Positions 7,324-17,332 of a stretch of DNA of 64,000 nt are shown one piece after another. The stretch is taken from contig JACKAO010000009.1 of the NCBI GenBank assembly GCA_020635035.1, positions 1 to 64,000 of the forward strand, given 5' to 3'. Source of the stretch: Calditrichia bacterium (GTDB lineage Bacteria; Calditrichota; Calditrichia; Calditrichales; J004). Numbering within the stretch: the first letter of the stretch is position 1; each line of letters begins with the position of its first letter. Position numbers and translations under genes: made by a program. The notes beneath the pieces were generated by a model that saw only the letters and a program-made list of their open reading frames with translations, did not search any database and was not told the origin of the DNA.

Positions 7324-9663
7324 ATGGAAAAAAGTTTCAATATGCCCGGGCCCCAGGCAGGTGGTTCAAATATTGACCTTAAAAGATATGTAAAGCTCTT
7401 TAAAAGAAAAAAAATATTACTATCCGCAATATTTTCTATTGTTTTTATTTTAACTCTTATTATTCTGTTTCAGATTAGCCCAAAAACTGAATATAAAACT
7501 ACTGCTCTACTTCAATTTAGTGATAAAAGAGATTTGGCTGGAGAAGATGTTCGAGGCCGTCCGGAAAATGAAAGCAAAGTTGGGATGCTGAGAAGCAGAA
7601 TATTTTTAACGGAAGTTTCTCAAAAACTGAACCATTCATTACAATTTAAAAAATATGAGAGATATCAGGTTGTAGATTCAATAAGGCTTAATGAAAATCA
7701 TGAAAATGGTTCTTATCGAATAGAAAAAGAAAATGATGAAGTAACTGTATATTATACAAGCTCTGCAAAAGATATCAAAAACCAGGAAGTAGGCAAGATT
7801 AAGTATATTGAAAATCATCCAATTGAGTATGGTGGATTTAGTCTTTTCTTTAAAAGTGGTTTTTGGAACGAACACTCAGAAGTTGAATTTTCAATTTCCA
7901 GTGTTTCAAGTTCTGTTGAACATCTATTAAATAAAATTTCATACAAATTTTTGAATAGGTCTAATACCCTGCTTGAGCTAACATATGCCGGCCATGATCC
8001 GCTTTATATTTCTGAAATATTAAACACAATTGTAGATGAATTTATAAAGAAGAATCTGGATTTTAAAAAATATCACACCAGAGAAGTTGTCTCTATTTTA
8101 TCAGAGCAATTACAAACGGCAAGACAAGAACTCGATTCCGCTGATGCTTCTCTCAAGGCTTTCAGAGAGAAGAATCCATGGGTTGGTTTATCAGCAGATG
8201 CGAATGGTGTATTAGCGAATGTTAACTCCTTTGAAAGTCAGAAATTAGGAGTAGAAAATAAAAAGGAAGAACTAACAAATTTAACTCAAAGATACAGAAC
8301 GGCAGAAGGTGAAAATAAGTATTTAATTCTTAATGAAATATTATCTTACCTTTCAGCCCAAGCAGTGCCAACAATTCCGGCACTAACATCAGAGTTTCTT
8401 AATCTAACATCAGAAAGAACACGGTTAAAATCATCTTATGCTGAAGGACATCCAATACTTGCAGAGAATACTTCTAAATTGCAAAACCTTGAAGAAAAAG
8501 TGATGCTGACGGTAAATAACCAGATGCAAAATTACAATTCGCAGCTTTCAAATATTTCACAAAATATTAATGAACAAAGCTATAAAATCAGAAGTCTACC
8601 TACAAAAGAATTAAAATTTGCCGAGCTCCAAAGAAAAAGAAATGTTGCTGATCAGGTTTATTCTTCTTTGTTGGTTAGATATAATCAGGCAAAAGTTGCT
8701 GATGCTGTAGAAGTTGGTGACATCATAGTTCTTGACAATGCAGTTCCTCCACAAAGAGAAGGTGCACTATTGTTATATCTTAGATTGCTTGCTATTTCTC
8801 TTGTAGCTGGCTTGGTTGTGAGCTTTGGAGTTGTTTTAGCAGGGGATTTTCTTGATAAAACAGTGCGAAGTTCAGAAGAACTAGAGAGAATAATACCAAT
8901 AAAAGTTGTATCAAAAATACCTGTTATTGGTTCTGAAAAAGACATTCCAGAAGATGTATTTGAGAAAAACAAAAGAGTTGATCCCAAGCTGGTGACGACA
9001 GATTATTCTCCAACTCCAATGGGTGAAGCATACCGAAGTTTACGTACGCAGTTATTATTTGGAAAAGATAACGAAAATATAAATTCAATATTTGTGACTT
9101 CTCTAAATGCCAACGAAGGAAAATCGTTAAATGCTGGTAATCTGGCAATTACATTTGCACAACAAAAAATACCTACATTACTAGTTGATGCAGATCTAAG
9201 GCGCGGTGTTTTACATAATTCATTTGCTTGCACAAAAAAACCAGGTTTATCTGATTTTCTCTACTCCAGTTCTGATATAAATGATGAAAATATAAGGAAG
9301 ATTATTCAGCAGACACATGTTCCGAATCTGCACTTAATAAGTAGTGGAATGCCGGTTCCGAACCCTTCAGAAATATTGGGTTCCCAAAGAGCCAAAGATA
9401 TAATTAAATTCCTTAAAGAAAGATTTGGATTTGTCATATTTGATACTCCTCCAATTTCGATTACTGTAGACTCAGTAATTATTTCTAAAAATGTTGATAC
9501 AGGTATCTTTGTCGTGCGCTCAGGCAAGACAAATGTAGAGAACGTAAAGCAAAAAATCAGCGAGTATGCCGACTTTAAAAATCGTCTTTTTGGAATTGTA
9601 CTCAATTGTGCTGAACTTGAAATAGAAAAAAATAAATATACCTACAGTTACTATAACTATTAA
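7324..9663 (+). CDS. Polysaccharide co-polymerase fused to BY-type tyrosine kinase (Wzc-like)
   Basis: Controls chain length and export by autophosphorylation at the inner membrane. There is a Wzz domain with TM1 at about 32-50, a long periplasmic coiled-coil region (about 240-460) and TM2 at about 481-506. The cytoplasmic kinase has a Walker A near 597 (NEGKSLNAGN), Walker A' LLVDADLRRG near 620 and Walker B VIFDTPP near 704. The C-terminus KNKYTYSYYNY carries five tyrosines in a cluster. The Walker A reads NEGKSL where the usual form is GEGKST; the lysine and serine are kept. Gaps of 14 and 2 bases to its neighbours indicate an operon. Confidence 0.92.
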   Translation: MEKSFNMPGPQAGGSNIDLKRYVKLFKRKKILLSAIFSIVFILTLIILFQISPKTEYKTTALLQFSDKRDLAGEDVRGRPENESKVGMLRSRIFLTEVSQKLNHSLQFKKYERYQVVDSIRLNENHENGSYRIEKENDEVTVYYTSSAKDIKNQEVGKIKYIENHPIEYGGFSLFFKSGFWNEHSEVEFSISSVSSSVEHLLNKISYKFLNRSNTLLELTYAGHDPLYISEILNTIVDEFIKKNLDFKKYHTREVVSILSEQLQTARQELDSADASLKAFREKNPWVGLSADANGVLANVNSFESQKLGVENKKEELTNLTQRYRTAEGENKYLILNEILSYLSAQAVPTIPALTSEFLNLTSERTRLKSSYAEGHPILAENTSKLQNLEEKVMLTVNNQMQNYNSQLSNISQNINEQSYKIRSLPTKELKFAELQRKRNVADQVYSSLLVRYNQAKVADAVEVGDIIVLDNAVPPQREGALLLYLRLLAISLVAGLVVSFGVVLAGDFLDKTVRSSEELERIIPIKVVSKIPVIGSEKDIPEDVFEKNKRVDPKLVTTDYSPTPMGEAYRSLRTQLLFGKDNENINSIFVTSLNANEGKSLNAGNLAITFAQQKIPTLLVDADLRRGVLHNSFACTKKPGLSDFLYSSSDINDENIRKIIQQTHVPNLHLISSGMPVPNPSEILGSQRAKDIIKFLKERFGFVIFDTPPISITVDSVIISKNVDTGIFVVRSGKTNVENVKQKISEYADFKNRLFGIVLNCAELEIEKNKYTYSYYNY

Positions 9664-9665
9664 TT

Positions 9666-11582
9666 ATGTGCGGCATAGCCGGCTTTATTCACTCCGAAAA
9701 TAGACCAATTAATAAAAATATCTTAACTAGTATGATCCGGACCCTAAATCACAGGGGGCCGGATGATACCGGTTTTTATTATGGGAAAAATGCAGCTTTT
9801 GCTCAATCCCGGCTGAGTATTATAGATATTTCAACTGGTAATCAACCGATGTATAATGAAGATAAATCCATCACTTTAATTTTTAATGGAGAAATTTTCA
9901 ATTACATCGAACTGGGTGAATTTCTAAAAACAAAAGGTCATAAATTTTATACAAAAAGTGATACAGAGGTTATTGTTCATGCATATGAAGAATTCGGTTT
10001 AGATTTTGTTGACCATTTAAATGGCCAATTTGCAATCGCTATCTGGGATATAAAAAATGAACGACTTGTTTTAGCTCGAGACAGAGTTGGAATCAGGCCT
10101 TTATTTTATTCAATTACTGATAATAATTCACTTGTCTTTGCTTCTGAGATGAAAGCAATTTTTGAATATCCTGAAATTCAAAAAGAACTTGACTTGGGGG
10201 GGCTTAATCAGATATTCACATTGTGGGTAAACATTCCACCTAAAACTGTTTTTAAAAATATCTGCGAACTGGCACCGGGAAATATCCTTGTTTTCGAGCA
10301 AAAAAGACTTCATGTAAATAAATACTGGGGACTGAGATTTCCTAAAATATCGGAATATGAAGACAATGGGCTTAATTATTATAAAACTGAAACAAGGCAA
10401 AAACTCTATGATGCAACTACTTTACGCTTAAGAGCTGATGTTCCTGTAGCATCATATCTTAGTGGTGGTCTTGATTCATCTATAATCTCTACTTTGGTAA
10501 AAAAGTATCACAATAATGATCTGATTACATTTTCTGTTGCATTTACAGATAAAAATTACGATGAACGACAATACCAGGAGCAGATGGTCTCGCATCTTGA
10601 TACCCGCCATTTTATGGTAGAAGCAACTTATGATAAAATCAGAGATGTTTTTCCTGAAGTTGTGAGATTCGCAGAAAAACCAATGATCAGAACCGCACCG
10701 GCACCGTTATTTATCCTTTCAAAATTGGTCCGATCGAATAATATAAAAGTTGTTCTTACTGGTGAAGGTGCCGATGAAATGTTCGGTGGCTATAATATAT
10801 TTAAAGAGAATAAAATACGAAGATTCTGGGCAAAAAATCCTGATTCTAAATTCAGATCAAGTCTATTAAGTCGTCTTTATCCTTACATTGAAAGAAACAG
10901 TACAAGCAGCAGTTCTTTTTGGAATGCATTCTTTAAAAAGGGCTTAAGTGATACAGATGACAAGTATTATTCGCATCGCATCAGGTGGAATAACACATCT
11001 TATATCAAAAATTTTCTAAACCGCGATATTGCTGCGCAAATGAATGACCAGGAAGATATTTATCAACCGTTGGAAAACTATCTGGATCCTGATTTTCCAA
11101 AATGGGATCCTTTATGCCAGGCGCAGTATCTGGAAATTGTACTTTTTATGTCCGGTTATTTACTTTCAAGCCAGGGTGATCGAATGATGATGGGTAATTC
11201 TGTTGAAGGTCGTTTTCCGTTTCTTGATCACAATGTTATGGAATTTGCAGCATCAATGCCCCCGGGTTACAAGCTTAATGTTTTGAATGAGAAATATATC
11301 TTAAAAGAAACTTTTTCAGATCTTGTCCCAGAACAAATTATAAAACGGGATAAACAACCTTACCGTGCACCAATATCACAGGTTTTTTTAAATAACAATC
11401 ACTCATCCGTGCGGGATAGTATTAGCGAATCCGAAATCAAATCAGCATATGTTTTTGATAATCAAAAAACTTCAAAATTAATCTCAAAGCTGGAGACTCA
11501 GAAAAAGAGTTCAGCACGGGATGATATGGCAATTGTTGCAATTGCATCAACACAACTTCTTCACAAACATTTCACACAATAA
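9666..11582 (+). CDS. Asparagine synthetase-type glutamine amidotransferase (638 residues)
   Basis: The N-terminal class II glutaminase begins MCGIAGF with catalytic Cys2 and has the LNHRGPDDTG motif. The synthetase domain has the PP-loop SGGLDSS near residue 266 and LTGEGADEMFGGY near 365. At 638 residues it is the longer AsnB form found in exopolysaccharide and exosortase-linked loci, where it may amidate a sugar or another substrate rather than make asparagine. It starts two bases after the kinase stop with no Shine-Dalgarno, suggesting coupling. A second, different AsnB lies at 36927. Substrate unknown. Confidence 0.85.
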   Translation: MCGIAGFIHSENRPINKNILTSMIRTLNHRGPDDTGFYYGKNAAFAQSRLSIIDISTGNQPMYNEDKSITLIFNGEIFNYIELGEFLKTKGHKFYTKSDTEVIVHAYEEFGLDFVDHLNGQFAIAIWDIKNERLVLARDRVGIRPLFYSITDNNSLVFASEMKAIFEYPEIQKELDLGGLNQIFTLWVNIPPKTVFKNICELAPGNILVFEQKRLHVNKYWGLRFPKISEYEDNGLNYYKTETRQKLYDATTLRLRADVPVASYLSGGLDSSIISTLVKKYHNNDLITFSVAFTDKNYDERQYQEQMVSHLDTRHFMVEATYDKIRDVFPEVVRFAEKPMIRTAPAPLFILSKLVRSNNIKVVLTGEGADEMFGGYNIFKENKIRRFWAKNPDSKFRSSLLSRLYPYIERNSTSSSSFWNAFFKKGLSDTDDKYYSHRIRWNNTSYIKNFLNRDIAAQMNDQEDIYQPLENYLDPDFPKWDPLCQAQYLEIVLFMSGYLLSSQGDRMMMGNSVEGRFPFLDHNVMEFAASMPPGYKLNVLNEKYILKETFSDLVPEQIIKRDKQPYRAPISQVFLNNNHSSVRDSISESEIKSAYVFDNQKTSKLISKLETQKKSSARDDMAIVAIASTQLLHKHFTQ

Positions 11583-11597
11583 TTCTTTATAATAATA

Positions 11598-13136
11598 ATG
11601 TTAGTTCATAATTTTCTGGAATTATCTGCTCAAAATGGCCCGGCTAAAAATGCTGTTTGGTTCAAAGAACAATGGATGACCTATCAGGAAATAGATAATA
11701 AAGCAAATTCGGTTGCAAATTACCTTGTTGCGATTGGTATAAAGCGTGGAGACCGTGTTGCTTTATTGTATGAAAATTCGCATGACTATATAATAAATTA
11801 TTATGCAATTTTGAAATCAGGGGCTGTAACCGTATCCTTAAATAATGAAATTACGGTTGATTCCTTGACATACTTAATAAATGACAGCGGTGCAAAAGCA
11901 ATAATCACTAACAAAAAATTTAGTCGATTTCTTATCCCTGCCTTACAAAAAACACCCTATTTAAAAAATATCATAATTGAGCAGGAAGATCTTTCTGCGT
12001 ATCATGAAATAGGGCATTGTGATCAGATAAAACTATCCGAAATTTATAATTCAAAAAATTACAAAAATCCGAATGTACGAACTATCGATATTGATCTTGC
12101 CTCAATTGTTTATACATCAGGGAGTACCGGCAAGGCAAAAGGTGTCACATTGAGTCACCTTAATATTATTACAAATACCAGATCAATAACTGAATACTTA
12201 AAATTAACCGCTAGTGATAGGATATTGGTGGTTTTGCCGTTTTATTATATTTATGGCAAATCTTTATTAAACACGCATTTTAGTGTTGGCGGTTCGGTTG
12301 TAATTGATAACCGTTTTGCCTTTCCCAACAAAGTTTTAGAAACCATGGCAAACCTTGAAGTAACTGGTTTTTCAGGTGTTCCATCAACGTTTATGATATT
12401 GCTGAATAAATCTTCTGTTAAAAAATATCAGTTTGACAAGCTTCGTTATATAACACAAGCAGGAGGGGCAATGGCCCCAAGCATTCAAAAGGAAGTTTCT
12501 GCAGTTTTTGATCCGGCAGAACTTTTTATCATGTATGGGGCAACAGAAGCATCGGCACGTTTGTCATATTTGCCACCAGAAAAGCTAAATTCAAAATGGG
12601 GTTCGATCGGCATTCCCATCCCCAATGTGGATCTTTTTGTTGCGGATGAAAGCGGAGCTGAAAAAGCACAAGGTGAAACCGGTCAAATAGTAGCCCGTGG
12701 TGCAAACATCATGCAGGGTTACTGGAATGACAAAATCGAGACGGCAAGTGTTTTAAAAAATGGTCTTTATTACACTGGCGATCTGGGTAAAATGGATACG
12801 GATGGGTTCCTATATGTGGTTGGCAGGACAAAAGACATGATTAAGGTTGGTGGTGAACGCATCAGTGCTAAAGAAATAGAAGAAAAAATTCTTGAGATAA
12901 ACGAAATTCATGAAACCGCGGTAATTGGTGTGGAAGACGAAACATTAGGGGAAGCCGTAAAGGCATTTTTAGTACTTCGTGATAATGCGGAAATCGATAT
13001 AATGTCTGTACGAAAAATTTTATCAAAAAAATTGCCGCCTGTTAAGCAGCCAAAACATTATGAAATCGTTGAGAAGCTTCCAAAAAATGAATCAGGAAAA
13101 ATATTAAAATCAAAATTAAAAGAGATGTGCAATTAA
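11598..13136 (+). CDS. Acyl-AMP/acyl-CoA ligase of the ANL superfamily
   Basis: Activates a carboxylic acid with ATP and passes it to a thiol. Motifs in order: YTSGSTGKAKGVTLSH near residue 170, a FYYIYGKS block near 213, YGATEASARLSYL near 312, YTGDLGKMDTDGFLYVVGRT near 392 and the C-terminal SGKILK lysine near 500. Length 512 is normal. A carrier-protein gene begins 11 bases after its stop, so the acyl group is probably loaded on that carrier. The same pairing occurs in PEP-CTERM/exosortase polysaccharide loci. Acyl substrate not predictable. Confidence 0.87.
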   Translation: MLVHNFLELSAQNGPAKNAVWFKEQWMTYQEIDNKANSVANYLVAIGIKRGDRVALLYENSHDYIINYYAILKSGAVTVSLNNEITVDSLTYLINDSGAKAIITNKKFSRFLIPALQKTPYLKNIIIEQEDLSAYHEIGHCDQIKLSEIYNSKNYKNPNVRTIDIDLASIVYTSGSTGKAKGVTLSHLNIITNTRSITEYLKLTASDRILVVLPFYYIYGKSLLNTHFSVGGSVVIDNRFAFPNKVLETMANLEVTGFSGVPSTFMILLNKSSVKKYQFDKLRYITQAGGAMAPSIQKEVSAVFDPAELFIMYGATEASARLSYLPPEKLNSKWGSIGIPIPNVDLFVADESGAEKAQGETGQIVARGANIMQGYWNDKIETASVLKNGLYYTGDLGKMDTDGFLYVVGRTKDMIKVGGERISAKEIEEKILEINEIHETAVIGVEDETLGEAVKAFLVLRDNAEIDIMSVRKILSKKLPPVKQPKHYEIVEKLPKNESGKILKSKLKEMCN

Positions 13137-13147
13137 GGAGTAGCAGA

Positions 13148-13396
13148 ATGGATGTTAAAGATCAAGTTAAAGATTTCTTTAAAGAGAATTTTATGGTAGA
13201 GTTTGATTCAAATTTTAACAATGATGATTCATTTCTTGAAAATGGATTAATTGATTCAACAGGAGTTTTAGAATTGGTGTTGTTTTTGGAAGAAACCTTT
13301 TCAATAAAAGTTGAAGATGATGATATAATACCAGAGAACCTGGACTCACTTCAAAACATCGAAGGATACATTAACAATAAAAAAACAAAGAATTGA
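13148..13396 (+). CDS. Acyl carrier protein
   Basis: An 82-residue acidic protein with the phosphopantetheine site GLIDSTGVLEL, attachment at Ser37. The usual DSL is DST here. ATG 13148 is chosen over the in-frame ATG 13127, which overlaps the ligase, because AGGAG (13136-13140) lies seven bases before 13148. It likely accepts the acyl group made by the preceding ligase and donates it to an acyltransferase of the locus. It is separate from the fatty-acid ACP, whose gene is not in the window. Confidence 0.88.
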   Translation: MDVKDQVKDFFKENFMVEFDSNFNNDDSFLENGLIDSTGVLELVLFLEETFSIKVEDDDIIPENLDSLQNIEGYINNKKTKN

Positions 13397-13402
13397 TGTT
13401 TA

Positions 13403-14455
13403 ATGGAAATACGTAGCATTAATGAACATGATAGAGAAAATTGGAATAATTATGTAAATAATCATTCTGATGGATCGGTAGCTCATATGTTTGAATGGCA
13501 TTATATTATTAAAAATTCTTATGGTCATGAATGTTATTATTATGTAGCTGTCAATGAAAACAAAATTTTAGGCATTATGCCTTTAGTTCATATAAAAAGT
13601 CTGGTTTTTGGAAATCAACTTGTTGCTGTTCCTTTTCTAACAGGTGGTGGTATCCTTGCAGACAATAACGATGTTTTTCAAAAACTAGCAGATAAGGCAA
13701 AAGATATAATGCAGGATCTTAATTGTAATATTATTGACTTAAGGTCCCAGAAAAATCTAACAAAAGCGGAATCTCTGCAGAATTTTAGTATCGCAAGATA
13801 TAGGAACAAAGTGTCAATGATTTTAACTCTTCCTGAAACAGATGAAGAATTGTTTAAAACATTTAAATATAATCTTAGAAGAAAAATAAACAAGCCTATT
13901 AAAGATGGAATGAAATTTCAAATTGGTGGTATTGAATTGTTAGATGATTTTTATTCTGTTTTTACAATAAATATGCGCGATCTTGGAAGCCCGGTTCATT
14001 CAAAAACATATCTAAATGAAATTATTTTAAAATTGGCAGACTATTCTAAGATCGGAATTGTTTATTCGGACAATATCCCTGTTGCAGGTGGTTTTGTTTT
14101 TCATTATAAAAACATATTTGAAACTCCATGGATTTCATCTTTAAGAAAGATAAAAAACTATCATAATATGTTTTTATATTGGTCGTTAATGCAATTTGCC
14201 ATTTCCAGGCAATGTTCACTATTTGATTTTGGAAGATCAACAGTAGGTGAAGGTACATATCGTTTTAAAGAACAATGGGGTGCTCAGCCTATAGATCTTG
14301 ATTGGTATCAGATTGGTCTTGATAAAAATATTGAAACAGATCATAGTTCAACAGATTCAAAATTCAGAAAAATAATGGTGGCTGGTTGGAGCATGCTACC
14401 ATTAACTATTGCAAATTTATTAGGACCCAAAATCAGGGGTTCAATATCATTATAA
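13403..14455 (+). CDS. FemAB-type (GNAT-fold) transferase, PEP-CTERM-system-associated type
   Basis: The 350-residue protein has two GNAT-like halves. The second carries the FemAB signature of exosortase-linked proteins: LFDFGRSTVGEGTYRFKEQW near residues 273-292. NLRRKINKP near residue 156 also fits. FemAB enzymes transfer aminoacyl groups from tRNA, or acyl groups in relatives; the role in polysaccharide loci is unproven. The gene starts six bases after the ACP, so an acyl or aminoacyl decoration step is a reasonable inference. Confidence 0.8.
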   Translation: MEIRSINEHDRENWNNYVNNHSDGSVAHMFEWHYIIKNSYGHECYYYVAVNENKILGIMPLVHIKSLVFGNQLVAVPFLTGGGILADNNDVFQKLADKAKDIMQDLNCNIIDLRSQKNLTKAESLQNFSIARYRNKVSMILTLPETDEELFKTFKYNLRRKINKPIKDGMKFQIGGIELLDDFYSVFTINMRDLGSPVHSKTYLNEIILKLADYSKIGIVYSDNIPVAGGFVFHYKNIFETPWISSLRKIKNYHNMFLYWSLMQFAISRQCSLFDFGRSTVGEGTYRFKEQWGAQPIDLDWYQIGLDKNIETDHSSTDSKFRKIMVAGWSMLPLTIANLLGPKIRGSISL

Positions 14456-14487
14456 TGTTAATTATCCTAAATTTTCAGGAATAAATT

Positions 14488-15084
14488 ATGTTACATCGTT
14501 TAATAAGGTTGTGGAATAGATTTAGTATCTGGAAGTATCGTCGGTATGTTAATTCCCAGATTAAAAGTGGTATGTATGTTGGCAAAAATGTTCAAATTAC
14601 TCCAGGGGTTAAATTCGATCCGCCCCACTCATTCCTAACTTCTATTGGTGATAATTGCATTATTGCTCCGGATGTCCGTTTTTTAAATCATGATGCCAGC
14701 TTGTTTAACTTTGGGAATATTGCCAAAATTGGTAAAATTGATATCAAGGAAAATTGTTTTATTGGTACTGGAAGTGTATTGTTACCAGGAATCACAATTG
14801 GTCCAAATTCAGTAGTTGCTGCACATTCTGTTGTAGTAAAAGATGTGGAAGAAAATACTATTGTTGGCGGTAATCCGGCTAAACCAATTAAAAAAGTATC
14901 AGAATTCTTAGAAGATAATAAAAAGCTTTCTCGTGATGGGGTATTTCCAACGTATAATTCTGATGAATTTTATGATCGTGTTTATTCTAGAGAATACCAA
15001 AAAAAGGTTATGAAAGAAATGAAAGACAAAATAGGATTCACAGAAGGTGATGATCAGGATCATACATACCACTTTAATGTGTAA
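14488..15084 (+). CDS. Hexapeptide-repeat O-acyltransferase
   Basis: Left-handed beta-helix acetyltransferase family, 198 residues. Hexapeptide-like repeats run from about residue 28 to 137 (IGDNCIIAPDVRF, IKENCFIGTGSVLLPGITIG, PNSVVAAHSVVVKDV, IVGGNPAKPIKK). FLNHDAS near residue 70 supplies the likely catalytic histidine. It is related to WcaF/serine acetyltransferase-like enzymes that use acetyl-CoA. A charged tail of about 50 residues follows the helix. It probably acetylates a sugar of the repeat unit. Confidence 0.85.
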   Translation: MLHRLIRLWNRFSIWKYRRYVNSQIKSGMYVGKNVQITPGVKFDPPHSFLTSIGDNCIIAPDVRFLNHDASLFNFGNIAKIGKIDIKENCFIGTGSVLLPGITIGPNSVVAAHSVVVKDVEENTIVGGNPAKPIKKVSEFLEDNKKLSRDGVFPTYNSDEFYDRVYSREYQKKVMKEMKDKIGFTEGDDQDHTYHFNV

Positions 15085-15123
15085 TAAGCATTACATGTTA
15101 CTTATAATGTAAGTGTATAATTA

Positions 15124-16143
15124 ATGGCTAGATTTCAAATAGAGCAGGTTGATCCATTACGGGAAAGAGAAAATATTTATAATTTCTGGGATGCCTACCT
15201 TCCAGGTACCAGAAAAGGAAGATTAGATTGGCTTCTCAATGGAAATCCTGCCGGACCAATAGATTGGTTCTTTGCTTACGATATGAAATCCGGGGAAATT
15301 GCAGGGATGATATCCGTTATACCAAGATTATTTACGAATAATTTTAAACAAATTAGAGCCGGTATGATGGGTGATTATATGATCAGTAAAAAATACCGGG
15401 TTTTTGGTCCTGCTTTTCAGTTGCCAAACCATATTGTTTCTAATTTCAACAGTCTTGGGTATGATTTTCTTTATACAGTTCCTATACCAAGTATTACAAA
15501 ACTAATTAAAGGATTTGGTTTTAAAGATAAAGGGACTTTAATTCATTTGGCGAAAATGTTGCACTCTAGGTATTACTTAAAAAATTATGTAAGCGGGTTT
15601 GTGCTTAAAACCGGATCCATTTTGGTTGATTTGTTCCTGTATATTATCAGTGCAGAAAATTATCATAAAGGCAGCATCAACTGTTCAAAACTTGAAACTT
15701 TTGACGCTGAATATCAATTATTTTGGGAAAAACTAAGATTGAAACGCTCCGGCTTTTTTGGTGAATGCAGCAGCGAATATATGAATTGGAGATATCTAAA
15801 AAATCCCCATTATACATTTAAAATATTAAAACTCACATCAAAAATTGATGATAAAATTTTAGGTATTATTATTTATATGCAAAGTCAAAATAAGATTGAA
15901 ATCTTTGAAATGCTTTTCCTGGATGAAGATAAAAATAATCTGCTTGCAAATTTTCTTAAATGTATAAGAAAAGAAAAAGTTGATTCTATATTCTTAAGAA
16001 TATTGGAAACAAATCCGCTTGTTAAAAATTTTAAACACTTTGGCTTTATAAATATGAAAGACAATGCTTATCCTGTATTTAATGGATCTGAAGATCTATT
16101 GCCTGAGCCAATGTATTTTAATTTTACAGAGAAAATGCTGTAA
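15124..16143 (+). CDS. GNAT-family acyltransferase-like protein
   Basis: A 339-residue cytoplasmic protein with an N-terminal GNAT-like domain (about residues 1-120: WFFAYDMKSGEIAGMISVIP, then AGMMGDYMISKKYRVFGPAF) and a second half with a lipid- or FemAB-like GNAT pattern. AGMMGDYMISKKYRV fits the acetyl-CoA binding strand and following loop. Specific substrate unknown. It sits between an O-acyltransferase and a glycosyltransferase in the polysaccharide locus, 39 bases after its neighbour and without a clear Shine-Dalgarno. Confidence 0.65.
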   Translation: MARFQIEQVDPLRERENIYNFWDAYLPGTRKGRLDWLLNGNPAGPIDWFFAYDMKSGEIAGMISVIPRLFTNNFKQIRAGMMGDYMISKKYRVFGPAFQLPNHIVSNFNSLGYDFLYTVPIPSITKLIKGFGFKDKGTLIHLAKMLHSRYYLKNYVSGFVLKTGSILVDLFLYIISAENYHKGSINCSKLETFDAEYQLFWEKLRLKRSGFFGECSSEYMNWRYLKNPHYTFKILKLTSKIDDKILGIIIYMQSQNKIEIFEMLFLDEDKNNLLANFLKCIRKEKVDSIFLRILETNPLVKNFKHFGFINMKDNAYPVFNGSEDLLPEPMYFNFTEKML

Positions 16144-16179
16144 GCACCACAAAACAACTCCAACAAGTATTTCTATTTG

Positions 16180-17310
16180 ATGAATTCCAAAAAATTAAAT
16201 TTAATGCAAATAACTCATGATATGGCTCATGGGGGATTACAAAATGTTATATTGAATATTTGCCGCTGTATTGACAGGGATAAGTTTAATATCTCTGTCT
16301 TATGTTTAAGAAATCTGGGTGCCTTTGTACCAGAACTAGAGAAAATGGGCGTTAAAGTTATCTTGCTTCCTCAAAAGGAGAAAACGGATTATTTTTCATT
16401 CCATGGTGTTCATAAGATAATAAAAAAAGAAAAACCGGATATTCTTCATACACATAACACTCAGCCGTTTATAGATGGAATTATAGGCAGCTTTTTTACA
16501 AGTGTAAAGACTATTGTCCATACAGATCATAACCGCATGTTTCCGGACAAACGAAGATATATGTTTGCTGAGTGGGTTGTATCACATTTTGCAACAAAAG
16601 TAATTGGTGTCTCAGATTATACTTCTGATAATTTGAATAAATATCTTAAAATATCCAGAAAGAAAATTTCAACAATAGTAAATGGTATTGAGCCGGAAAT
16701 CTTTGAAAAAGAAATTGATAAAACTAAAAAACTAGAAGAGCTGGGTATAAAAAATGAAGGCCCGGTTATTGGCACTATCGGAAGACTTGTCGTCGAAAAA
16801 GGGTATCATACATTAATTGATGCTATGAAAATGGTTGTAACTCAATTTCCTAAAGCGAAATTAATTTTTGTTGGAGAAGGCTACTTAAAGAATAAGCTCA
16901 TGCGTCAGGTTGAAGAATTTAAGTTATCAAAGAATGTAATTTTTTTAGGTAGCAGGAATGATGCTCCCGAATTGTATCATGTTTTTGATCTTTTTGCCAT
17001 GTCTTCAATCTCTGAAGGCTTGCCAATGGTGTTGTTGGAAGCAATGGCTGCATCCTGTCCAATAGTGTCCACAGATGTGGGTGGAATTAAGAGTATTGTT
17101 AAAAATGGTTTGAATGGAATTTTAGTTAAACCAAACAATCCGGAGTTTTTATCAGAAGCGATTATAAAAATTCTAAAAGATTCAGACTTAAAGGAAAAAT
17201 ACATTACTGAAAGTAAAAAAATACTGAATTTGAGATTTACAGCAAGTGTAATGACAAATAATTATGAAAAATTGTATTTAAACGGAAAAAACATAACTAC
17301 CCAAAATTAA
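16180..17310 (+). CDS. Family 4 glycosyltransferase
   Basis: GT-B fold, retaining. The N-terminal half shows HDMAHGGLQNVILNICR (residues 13-29), the glycine-rich acceptor loop. The C-terminal half shows IGTIGRLVVEKGYHTLIDAM and the nucleotide-sugar site SSISEGLPMVLLEAMA with the EGLP..LLEAM motif near residues 273-285. ATG 16180 is preferred to the adjoining TTG 16177. It probably adds one sugar on the cytoplasmic face. Confidence 0.9.
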   Translation: MNSKKLNLMQITHDMAHGGLQNVILNICRCIDRDKFNISVLCLRNLGAFVPELEKMGVKVILLPQKEKTDYFSFHGVHKIIKKEKPDILHTHNTQPFIDGIIGSFFTSVKTIVHTDHNRMFPDKRRYMFAEWVVSHFATKVIGVSDYTSDNLNKYLKISRKKISTIVNGIEPEIFEKEIDKTKKLEELGIKNEGPVIGTIGRLVVEKGYHTLIDAMKMVVTQFPKAKLIFVGEGYLKNKLMRQVEEFKLSKNVIFLGSRNDAPELYHVFDLFAMSSISEGLPMVLLEAMAASCPIVSTDVGGIKSIVKNGLNGILVKPNNPEFLSEAIIKILKDSDLKEKYITESKKILNLRFTASVMTNNYEKLYLNGKNITTQN

Positions 17311-17332
17311 TAGATATCTACGAAAACTTAAA

